Below the pieces are notes generated by a model that saw only the letters and a list, made by a program, of their open reading frames with translations, did no database searches and was not told the origin of the DNA. Shown here in pieces: positions 51,101-63,100 of a stretch of DNA of 64,000 nucleotides; positions within the stretch are counted from its first letter, which is position 1; every line of letters starts with the position of its first letter. Source of the DNA: Phlebotomus papatasi (lineage: Eukaryota > Arthropoda > Insecta > Diptera > Psychodidae); the NCBI RefSeq assembly GCF_024763615.1, contig NC_077222.1, forward strand, positions 24,180,001 to 24,244,000. Direction: 5' to 3'. The position numbers and the translations under genes were made by a program.

Positions 51101-54100
51101 ATTTTGGCTTTCGGGATTTTGACAGGTCCCGGTCAAAATCCCGAAAGCCAAAATCTCGAACCCCAAAATCCCGAACGCCAAAATCCCGAAAGCCAAAATC
51201 CCGAATGGGCCAAAACCCCGAAAGCCAAAATCCCGAATTCTTAAAAGTCTCATACATAGAATTTTGAACATTTGGGATTTTGGCTTTCGGGATTTTGACC
51301 TTTTCGGGATTTTGGCGTTTGGGATTGTGGCTTTCGGGATTTTGGCTGCCACCGCTGACAAAATCTCGAAAGCCATAATCCCGAATTCTTAAAAGTCTCA
51401 TACATAGAATTTTGAACATTTGGGATTTTGGCTTTCAGGATTTTGACCTTTTCGGGATTTTGGCGTTCGGGATTTTGGCTTTCGGGATTTTGACAGGTCC
51501 CGGTCAAAATCCCGAAAGCCAAAATCCCGAAAGCCAAAATCCCGAACGCCAAAATCCCGAAAGCCAAAATCCCGAATGGGCCAAAACCCCGAAAGCCAAA
51601 ATCCAGAATTCTTAAAAGTCTCATACATAGAATTTTGAACCCAGGCTTCAAACCCAAGGCTTAACCAAATGGCTTAACTGTTCTAATTTCTTATCATTCA
51701 CGATTTCTTGGAAAAATTTAACTTAGGATTGGATTGTTAAAGATAAATTATCAATTAAGCTCTCAATTGCTCGCTATTTAGGACTTTGAAACCTTTGGAA
51801 ACTGGGCTAAACCTCTAGTCTGAAGACCGCATTAGGTTCGAAGTCCGTATAGGCTACGAGGATTCAAAATTTTCAAAGTTTAAAAGTTTGTAGAAAAGAA
51901 GTCAGATAAATTTTGAAACTGTTCTAGATATAAATAATCTTGTTGGAAATGTATCCCTGTTATATAGAATGGGTGATATATTTTTTGAGAAGCTTTAGGA
52001 CTTGAGGTTACGATTTTGAAGGGGTAGCCTACAACACTGGCCATATGGCATAAACGGTTTTTGGATTTAAGATTTTGCCATATGGTTTAACTTCTTTAAC
52101 TTCTTATCAGGAAAGATTTTTTAGAAAATTTTAATAAATTAAATTTTGAAAAATTACAAAAATTCCTTGTGACATAAACCTAGTAGGCCTTCAGACTAGA
52201 AACTTAGACCAATTACGGAAGGTGTTGAATTTCTAAACTAAATGAAATTGTATATAGTAAAGAGAAGTAATCCCGATGCTTTTGATAGAGTGCGACTTTG
52301 TTTCATTTAGAATCATGACAAAAAAAGAATTTTAGCAATAATATTGACGAAAATTAATAGAATTACCATAAAATTAATATATCGCCGGTTCTATTTCATA
52401 CTATGCTATCTCAGAATGACAACTTTTCAGGAGAGCCATTTGAAGTCGGCAATTTCCTATGCTGCCCGTGTAATTTTTTTTTGAAAGTCTCAAATATCTC
52501 GTTACCCGAACATCGGATGACCACAAAATTTTTACCAGTTGTAGATCTCGGTCTCAGGAACAACATATCTCTCGGAGTAATATAAAGCTAAGTCGACTTA
52601 GCATAGTACGGAATGGAGCCATCGATTTGCGCAAGAACCTTACTGCGATGCTTTTTTCAAACTCCGTTAAATTCGATCAAACTCAGATGCTCATTTTAAG
52701 GAAAAGTTTAATGCAGTTGTGTTCTGTGAAATATCCAAGACAATTTTGAAACCATTCCGTAAGGTCTTCAGCAGTAACAGTAGCTCTTTCCAATGAGAAG
52801 GATTTTGGTTTGCGCTTCCTGAGCTCTGGATGACGCTGAAGAAAATTCCTGAACAACCCAGCTGACACGAGTTTGAAAAATATTTGTTTCACCCATTTAT
52901 TAAATCGATAAAAATATAATTTTTGGTTTTTCTTAAAGTAGAATAGTTATGTTATGTTGCAGCGGTGATTAATTGTGGAAATGAAAATATAAATTATATT
53001 TTAAGTGGATTTATCGGAGTTGAATCGGTCGCGGCATCCGAGTTTTGCAATCGTCGCAGTTACATGGCCTGACAGTAGTCTTTCAAAGCCACAGAGAAAT
53101 TCAAAATTGAAAATTTTTCAAATATCGATTTCTAAGGAAGTAGATAAGTCAAGTCTAAACTTTAAGTTTAAAGCCCATATAAGCAAAAATTATCTCAGGC
53201 TACATATCATTGCCGGAAATCAAAATAAATCTTCCAAGCGAATGAATTGACTGAAGACTCTCTATCAGCAAAAGCTAAACCATACAACTCTGTTATGCTT
53301 CTATTTATCTATTCAACTATGATATAGAATCCTCATCTCACCCAACACGACAAAGTTTATCGTTTGCCTCACACTTTGCCACAAAGCTGAAACTCATCTC
53401 ATGTTTCTTATTGTTTGCCACCGAAGTCATTGTCTTGTGCTCTCTCCATCGTCTTCACAGACTGAGAGCATCTATAGCTCGAGAACTGGTGCACTGAGCT
53501 CCACATTAGACCGGCACTTGGGTGGACCTAGGGGAGCTCTAGCTGGGGTACCCGTGAGGTCACTCTCGTCGCAGCACTTGGGAACTCAGTCAATCCGATC
53601 CCCAAGTATGCGAAGGATGAGGCAACTGTTGGAACTTAGCAGTGGACCAGGAAGTCCGGCAGGGAGTAGCATCAGTGGTCATCAGAGTCCAGCTCCTACG
53701 CCCAGTGCTACACTGCCGAGGCCTCAGCGCCAGATCGATATCAATCCGGCGGAATTTGTGAAGTACAAGCTGGAGAAGCCAGTTGTGGACGTTAGTGGAA
53801 TATCAGGAATGCTGTGGATTCATTTGCTGGCCGGTAGGGGACTAAGGGCTACTCCAGAGGGTACCCAAACACCCCAACCGGCTGTTCGGGATCTCTACTG
53901 TGTACTTGAGTGTGATCGGGTTCACAAGGCTCGGACTGTGGTAAGGTCTGGGGATTTGCAGTTTGACTGGGATGAGTCCTTCGAGTTGGATCTAGTTTGC
54001 AATCGCCAATTGGATGTCTTGGTGTATTCCTGGGATCCTCAGCATCGGCATAAGCTCTGCTATCGTGGTGCTGTGTCCCTGGCCACGATCCTACGGCAGT

Positions 54101-57100
54101 CACCTCTGCATCAATTGGCCCTGAAGGTTGAGCCACGGGGAACGATTTACCTGCGGGTCCGGCATACAGACCCTTCCACTCTCTATCGACGCCGGGGACT
54201 GCCTAGTCTCAGGGCTGGGTATCCTCAGCTGTTTGGAGCCGATCTGGAGACTGTTGTGACACGTGAGGCGAAAGGGGCGCCCGGCAGTGCGCCTGTTCCT
54301 ATCGTCCTGCGACGCTGTGTGGAGGAAGTGGAGCGGCGGGGACTTGACATTATTGGTCTCTACCGCCTGTGTGGTTCAGCCACGAAGAAAAGGCTTTTGA
54401 GGTTAGTTTCAATGGTATTTTACTGAATAATATTCCCCATCTCCCTGATCCCCATTGTCATTTATTGAAACCACCATTCAGGATGTGAGAAAAGCCGCAT
54501 AAATTGCTAATGAAAGGTGCTCGATATGCAATAGAGCACGATGTGTGGTAATGTGTTCAGAAATCAACAGTATGGGTCCTGAAAATGCAGAAAATCTTTC
54601 TTATTGCATTGATAAGCACCTGCCCGTATTGTTGTATCATATATTCTCCAGTTTGAAATTGAATTTTGCGGGCAATGAAAGCGATTTTAATCTTATCTGA
54701 ACCATACAATATTTTCGTTAGTTTATGAATTTAGGGTAAGTGTGCCAAATTTCGGCATATTTGCATGCAAGTGCCAAAGTCTCAAGTTTGAAATGTAATA
54801 TTAGGTGAGATTCTTAACAATCTCACCTACTATAATCCTAACAAAATTTCATGTCGTCCGATCGCGCTCAAACTTGGCCAAAATGTGTTTCGCCACTTCC
54901 TGATTCCGAATATACAGTGAGTGTCAATAGTTTGTTGCCTAATGGATGTTTGAGAAATCAAGTGAAAAAAATGATAGAAAAAAATACTTTTCCAAATTTT
55001 TCTTTTTGCAGATGAGTTCCTTGTAATCCGTAGATATTATTTATAATTTTCAAAAAAAATAATTAATTTTATTTCATATCAAAAATAATTGTTTTCCAAA
55101 AGATGGTCATTTTTGAAAAATCAAAAGTTTGTTGCCTCATTAAAAAACTAATTCAAAATGGTGAAAACGTGCAACCAACTTTATGTAAACCGGTTACATT
55201 TTGAGCTTATGTCATTTGATAGGCAAATGGTGGATTTGTACATTTTTAAGGCTGTCAATGTTAAATATATAGGTGTAAGAGTGATGATAAATAACAAGAA
55301 ATAATCAGTTTTTTGATAATTCATAATTTAGGTTATAATGGCAAATTACAAAAAGTTGAAAGGTGGGATATTGTCCAGAGATACTGCTGGAAGGAATCGG
55401 CGTCGCTTAATTGCCAAATTTTATGGAAATTCATGAAAAGTTATACATAAAATGGTCAAATATTATAGTTATGGGCACGAGTACATCTGAAAAACGCTAC
55501 TGGTAGACCCAGAGTTTCGACTCAGAAAGTCGATAACCGCATTCTAGGTATCTCTGATAGTAACCCCATGATGTTTGCTTCAAAAATTCAAAGTCGGCTG
55601 GTTACAGAAGGCATACAGGCTCCAAATGTTTCGAAAATCAAACTCAAAATGAAAGAAAATATAAGAATAGGTACTTGGCTCGCAAGATTCCATTGGTAAG
55701 TAAAACCAAACTGCGTAAGAAGTTGTATTTTTACGTTTTTAGCATGCTCCAAGTGAATTTACAACCTTTTAACCAGATTGGTTTTGTTTACCAATGGAAA
55801 CCTGCAAACCAAGTAATTATTCTTACCACTTTCATTAAATTGCGGTTGGTTTTGAAGCCTGTATGCCTTCTGTAACCAGCCGACTCTGAATTTTTGAAGC
55901 AAACATCATGGGGTTACTATCAGAGATACCTAGAATGCGGTTATCGACTTTCTGAGTCGAAACTCTGGGTCTACCAGTAGCGTTTTTCAGATGTACTCGT
56001 GCCCATAACTATAATATTTGACCATTTTATGTATAACTTTTCATGAATTTCCATAAAATTTGGCAATTAAGCGACGCCGATTCCTTCCAGCAGTATCTCT
56101 GGACAATATCCCACCTTTCAACTTTTTGTAATTTGCCATTATAACCTAAATTATGAATTATCAAAAAACTGATTATTTCTTGTTATTTATCATCACTCTT
56201 ACACCTATATATTTAACATTGACAGCCTTAAAAATGTACAAATCCACCATTTGCCTATCAAATGACATAAGCTCAAAATGTAACCGGTTTACATAAAGTT
56301 GGTTGCACGTTTTCACCATTTTGAATTAGTTTTTTAATGAGGCAACAAACTTTTGATTTTTCAAAAATGACCATCTTTTGGAAAACAATTATTTTTGATA
56401 TGAAATAAAATTAATTATTTTTTTTGAAAATTATAAATAATATCTACGGATTACAAGGAACTCATCTGCAAAAAGAAAAATTTGGAAAAGTATTTTTTTC
56501 TATCATTTTTTTCACTTGATTTCTCAAACATCCATTAGGCAACAAACTATTGACACTCACTGTATATGTGGCTAAGTTACGTTCCCGGCCGGTCGGCCGG
56601 CCGGCCGCTCTTTGGAGCTTAATAGCTCCTAAACTAAAAAAAGATATCGACTTGCGGTTTTCGGCAAAGGTTATATATCGCATGAAAATTGCAACTTGGT
56701 GCATTGACCCCCCACCCCCCACCCCTCCTTCCGCCATTTTGAAGACCCCCCTTTTTTTGTTTTCTCAATAGCTCCGCCCCTATGGCATCGAGCGGGCTCA
56801 AATTTCAGTATGTTATAGCTGGGCCATAGAGCTTTCCATCAGTACCAAACTTAAGGTCCCCCGACCCCCCCTGACCCGAGCTATAAGGGTCCAAAAAAAT
56901 TTTCTTAAAATGGCGATAACTCCGGTTCTAATTGTCAGAATTTAAAAAGTGAGGGCTTTTTGGAAAGCTCTCGTGAAATACCACTTCCCCTTCTAACATC
57001 GCAAGTTCATAAAACCACCGCTAGGGGCGCTTTTTTTAAAAAGAAAATTTTTAAATCTTAAAAGTTAAATAACTCAAAAATTCCATTGTGCATCGGGCTG

Positions 57101-60100
57101 AAAATTTAGTATGTTGTAGCCGTTGATTATACCTATCAAACAAAAAAAACCTTAAGTCGATCCATAACCCCTGACCCGAGCTATAAGGGGTCAAAGTTCG
57201 AACATTGACCGGCCTCTATCTCCGGTTCTAATTAACATAGCGACATAAATTTTACCTTTTTGGTTTCGTCTCGATGAGCACTTTCAGATGGAAGTTCAAA
57301 AAGTCACCACAGGTGGCGCTGTGATAGCGTCAAAATTCATCGAAATTCAAAGTCACTTTTCTCAAAAACGGCATTGTGCAAGTTAATGAAATTTTAGTAT
57401 GTTGTAGTCCAGTCTAGGACGTTTCCAAAATGGCGCGTATGTGCGCTGTGGTTTTAATAGAACCGGAGATATGAGGGGTCAAATTTCACAACATTCAAAA
57501 AATCATATCTCCGGTTCTATGTGACCGATTTTGATGAATGAGGGCTTAAACGAAAGATCTCACCAAATGCTACAACTTTCTAGAATATTTGAACTTCGTG
57601 GGACCAACACCAGGGGCGCCACAGTCGAAAAACCAATTTCAATATCACATAACCTCAATTATCTCGACTGTCGCTAAACCGATTTTGATGATTACTTCGA
57701 CATAATTGTAGAGCACATTTGTCTCTACATTTCGTCCATACATCATTTTCCACTCAGACTACGCTATCACTCCGATTTTGCCGTTTAAGTGTGAAAAAAT
57801 TGATTTTTCCAATAATAACGCTTTGAAATCACTCAGATGCCAATTTGACTGCCTCTACTCCACAAAGACACTTAAAATATGGTTTTAAATGGAAAGTCCC
57901 GCAAAATACAACAATTCTTTGATATAGTTGAAGTTCAACAAATGACTACTTGGGGCACTCTGGATGAAAAAACGAGTTAAGAAACAAAAAACCTCGCTTA
58001 TCTTGGCTTCTGAGTTAGCATGCACTCCGCTGCACTCCGAGTTAGCTCACGTTAAGAATCTCACCTACATAAGCCGGTTAGGATTATCTGTCCCTTTTAA
58101 ATACAAATTGATTTTTTTATTCTTTCTGTTGTAAGAGTGTTGCTTGGAACCTATACCGTTTACCGTCTTTATTTACTCTAAAATCATTCTTAATACATTT
58201 TAAAATGAATAAAAATATAGACATAGCTTTGGTGCCCTATTTCGATCACCTTCATTCTCATAGTTCCTTGCCTTCAGGAATTCTTTCAATATCTTTTTCA
58301 CGTCATCTCGTTTGCCGAAGGTACATTTTTGTTATTCTTTTGCGTTGTATAATCTCTAGAGTACCTACGTAAAATCTAAAAGTTCATGGAAATTCGAGGA
58401 ACAAAAAAGGTGGCCGAAATTGCAAGCTGGCCGGAATTTGGCACACTTACCCTATATTAATTTTGCAATAATAAACTAGTTAGATTGAAATAGATTTATT
58501 TATAATAAGCGGTAAACTTTTACATTGATTTCCATTAAAGTTGATTACATAATTTATTTATAAATCCTTGCATTTATTATAATGAGAATCTATTAAAAAT
58601 TGAAAAATAAAATTTCTATTTTCGTAACAATTCTAAGTAATTGAATAACATTTGGAAAATTATGAAACATTATTTAAAGTACAATTTAATTTATTTATTA
58701 ATTGCTTAAAAGCAAGAACTTCCGACATACTTTTCTTAATATGTTTTTTGATCTTTTTTTTAGGTTGATTATTTTTCGATTCTTTAATGCTATGCACGTA
58801 TTTCGCAGAGATAAAATTTATATTCCTGTAAAAGCAAGTTATAATAATTTATTGAAAATCTATAATAATGTCGTTTTTAGAGAAAATAAATTTAAAGAAA
58901 AATTCCGATTTTGATAAGGCAACTGAACGTTTTTGACAGAATTTTGACGTTTCCACAGTTTTGACGTTTACAATTTACTTCAAAAAAGCATTTTTTTTTA
59001 AGAAGATTGCTTACAATAAGTACAGACCTTAAAGGAGGAGAAGAACCAGGTTAAAATTCCGTGATTCTCTACTTAGGTCAAGTAATCGGCCAAAGTCCAC
59101 ATAGCACTATAATGGGCTCAAACAGAAGTAGATTTTGATTCTCCAATAATGCCTTGGATAAAAGGTAAAAGGGAAACTCTATTTGCACAAAAATTCGTTG
59201 AAGTTCGAAGAATTCAAATTCAATTTCGAATTTTAATACTAAATTTTCGATCAAGGTGGGGAAAATTTATCAAATATCACAATTAAAAGCTGGAAAAAGA
59301 GTTACTCAGTGATTATGGGAGTGATTAAATTAGACCTATATTCGTTAAAAGCCGTGTAATATCGGAAATTTTGTGTTGATAATTTCAATGGAAATTACAG
59401 ATAGCCATACTGGTAACACTAATCCCACTCATTCACGGTGCCATGAATATTTTTGCGCCAAAAAGACATAACAGAAATAAAAACTCATATAGAAAGAAAT
59501 TGTCTTCTTGATATCTTTGTCGGAAGACGGATAGCTCTTCACAACACACCCTTTTACTTAAATCTTGCAGAAATACAAAGAAATTAAATGCAAATATCAC
59601 TTGAAATGGAAAGTTCTTAAATCGCGCGCAATTCAACTGTGAGAGAGAGATAGAGACACAAATAACTCACTTTACAAACGTCTAGAGGCGCTGCGGTTGC
59701 AAAAAATCTCTGAAATGCGACAAAATATTTTCTCCTCTATTTAATCCTTATTAGCAGGTCGTGTCCCTTCTTGTAATATGTACTTTTGCATTCCTTATTA
59801 CCCAAAATAGTGTTGTACAAAAGGATTTTTCTCAAACCTATCCTGAATTGTGGGGCAGCGCAAAAGAATATGAGTCTTCCAGCTCAAAATTTCTTCCCAG
59901 TGTTTTTGTTGTCATATCGACATGTATTTACAATTAACCTAAATAGCTGTATTCAACTAAATTATAAAAAGGGTTTTCTTGTGAAAATGACTTAACTCTG
60001 AGGAATTAAATAATTTACACATTAAAAAACCTCTCATTTTCTCTACGTGAATTTTCGCGGCATTTCGAAGAATTCCAACAGGCACCATCAAATTCACTTC

Positions 60101-63100
60101 GGCTTTTCTGTTAGCTCAGGCCTGGATTAAATACTGGGGCAAGAATAATAAACGTCGTTTTTTTGTTTTTTCCTCACAACAATGTGAAGACTGTCACATT
60201 TTGACAGTTGAGCACTTAGAAATTCGAACAGGATGTAACTTTCGCCACTTTGCGAAAGTATTAAGAAGTAAGAAAAACTCTTTTTTGATCTTCAAATAGA
60301 TTTTCGAATTTTTCAAGATCGACTTCTGTACGGAAAGAATGAGTACTTTTACCAAAACAACCCCTTACCTGTTTTAACCTTTCGAAAATCATATTTTTTG
60401 GTACGATCCCAAAATTAACCTTATCTATTTAGTTCATTTTCGAATATATTATATTACTAGGTCAGTAGAGGAATTTTACAACGACATGACAATGTCATAT
60501 AACAACTTTTGGCGGTGAATTTAGAAGCAAGATAATATTGAAGTCCTATGAGTATCGAATAGCCAATGCAAGACGCTCTATGAAGCACTTAGTAACCGAT
60601 ATGCATCTAATTTTTGAATAGTTTTTCGAATTTAGTATTGAATTCCCCTACAAAAGAACATTTCGATTATAAGCACTTATGACCGGAAAAATAATCATTT
60701 TGAATTTTCGAGGATCAAAGATCAAGCTCTTTAAAGATCTCAATTTTCAACTGAATTGCTTAAATTTGGATTCTTTTTTAAAGGTCTTGAACTCTCCTAT
60801 CATATTATACTGGCCTCAATCGGTAATGAATTAGTAAAGTACCGGTAATAGAATTATTTTTGATAATCTGTAGTTTTTTTAAGTTTGTTATTGGTCGGAA
60901 AATTATACGGTCAGCAATGTAGACTTCTAGTCTTCGATTATCTTCCTTCACTTATTATTCTTTTCATATTAAAAAAGAAAAGAGTGTGAGTACGTTTTTT
61001 TTTATCTTCGATACCAATATAACTCATTAAGAAAAGTTCTTGTTGTTTTATATATATATTTTAAATATTTTCTCAAATATTATTTTTATTTTAATATTTA
61101 AAGTGTTCTACAAACAGATTAGGTATCACTGATGTGTTACCACTCAAGTTAAAAAATAACATAGGGTAAGTGTGCCAAATTACGGCATAGTTGCATATAA
61201 GAACCGAAGCCCTAAGTTTGAAATGCAATATTTTTAATTCATATTGATATTTTTTGTTATTTCCTTTTTGGGAGGGTTGTGTGGAACCTTGAAAACTAGT
61301 TTATCATCTTTGTTTTCTTTAAATCAATTCCTAAAATATTGAAAAAATAATAAAAATGTGGACACTGCTTTGGGTAATATTCCGGCCACTTTGGGTGAAA
61401 TACCGGCCACCTTGTTTCTGACCACATTTTGTGAAGCGACGGATAGAAAAAGTGGCCGAAATTTGGAACACTTCCCCTAATAGTGTACAACTTCGCATAA
61501 TATGCATGAGAGAGAAAGCACACTACCTTCGGACGACTAAAGCTTCGAACAATTAATTATTTTTTACAATATGTTTTTAATGAATTTGACCTGTTAGAAT
61601 ATTATATTTTTCTAACTAGTCATATGCCTCAAATTTTCTGAAAAGAACAGTGGATTAAATTCATTAGGAACATGAAAAAACTGAGTTGTTTGAAGCTTGA
61701 GTCGTCCGAAAGTAGCGCGATTTCCCCTACTTCGAACGATTTATGCTTCGCACAAATCATTTTTGTTAATGTGTTATAAATGAATTTGATCCATTATAAT
61801 ATTATATTTTAATAGCTAGTTGAATGCCTCAAATTTTCATAAAAGGGTTATGGGTGAAATTCATAAGGAACATAGAGAAAAAATTGAATTGTCCGAAGCT
61901 TGAGTCCACCGAAGGTAGCGCGCTTTCCCCTAACTCGTATTTTATAGAGAAACTCTTAAATTTCACAATTTCGACTACGAATGGATTTTACTGAAAAAAA
62001 AAATCAATAAACTTACGAGATAGAAAATATCTGAAAACTTCCCTCTTGTAGAACCAATAAGTTGTACGAGGGAAGTAGTATAAAATCCCAACTGGAATTT
62101 GTGAGACTATACGGAAAATGTACCACAAAGAATTCTCTCTTTCTGTGGTGAGATGAAAGCTACGGGAAAATTTATCTCCAGGGAGATCAAATATATTCAT
62201 CTGAGCTTCATATCTAGCAATTAAATATGAAATTAAATCGCACCAGGTATTAAATTACGGATCATAATTTGATTGATTCTGAGCTCATTTGTTAATTATT
62301 AAATTCCCAACCCTTTATTGCTGCGGTCTTCTACAGTCGTATTAAGCGCACGTGAAAATTGATTTCAATTAAATATGGCATTAGGTGCTACGGTGAAAGC
62401 TGTTAGAGTGGGAAGAGGTGTAATTGTGGAGTTTGGGGAGTTTTCTTGAGAAATGAAAGAGGTCACAATGTAATTTGTATCAATGGGGTGCCTATCAAAT
62501 TTCTCTTTTCCTATTTCTAATGGCAACCTACTTAAGCTCAACTTTCTCGTAATCATTTCTCATCTACTTTCCAACGTACCCTTTCCAAGACTCTATGTTC
62601 TTTTTTTCTTCCATCATCTTTGTCATCATTTAGCGAAACTAATGAGTTCAATTGGGAATGGTGAAATTTTTCCAGGGAGGCATTTGAGAGAAATAGCCGA
62701 GCAGTTGAATTGAGTCCGGATCATGTTCCTGATATTAATGTAATTACTGGGGTGCTAAAGGACTATCTCAGGGAACTTCCAGAGCCTCTATTTACTAGAT
62801 GTCTTTTCCAAATGACCTTAGATGCTTTAGGTGAGTATCAAACGTTTATTTTATCCCTTGATAATCATTCAACCATCAACACTGAATTTTCTGTCCACTA
62901 TTTACCATTCTTTCTGCAACGACGTCTTTTCCCTTCAAGTAGCTGTTTGCTTACCAGACGATCCTGAAGGCAACGCAAAACTCATGTTAAGTATCTTAGA
63001 CTGTCTCCCACGGGCAAATCGGGTAAGTTTTTCTGAATTTTTTAAAGGAATGTCCGGAAAACCTCATTTGTTTGATTTTTAGGCCACCCTTGTGTTCCTC

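Larger units (their letters stand above)
54732..58454. mobile_element. MITE, ends TAGGGTAAGTGTGCCAAATT, split by a 3.3-kb nest
   Basis: Left tagggtaagtgtgccaaatt tcggc at 54732, right gccggaatttggcacactta cccta ending 58454. The interior matches the uninterrupted copy at 61162-61479 (tttgaaatg.aata before the break, ttttaaatacaaattgat after). Confidence 0.75.
54402..62675 (+). other. Intron I-J, 8.3 kb
   Basis: Holds a three-layer nest (54732-58454), a single copy of the outermost element (61162-61479) and a tandem repeat pair (61530-61932). About 60390-60860 looks like a third, diverged copy of the 7510/27350 repeat. 58455-60389 and 61933-62675 show no gene or repeat I can name. Confidence 0.82.

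Noticed and set aside
50815..51657. Overlapping ORFs of 76-165 codons with repetitive KSRKPKS / GFRDFGF text
   Set aside because: Direct translation of the CCGAAAGCCAAAAT minisatellite; open on both strands because the repeat unit lacks stops.
50815..51657. CRISPR-like array of short repeats
   Set aside because: Eukaryotic intron; the words are contiguous and on both strands, with no unique spacers.
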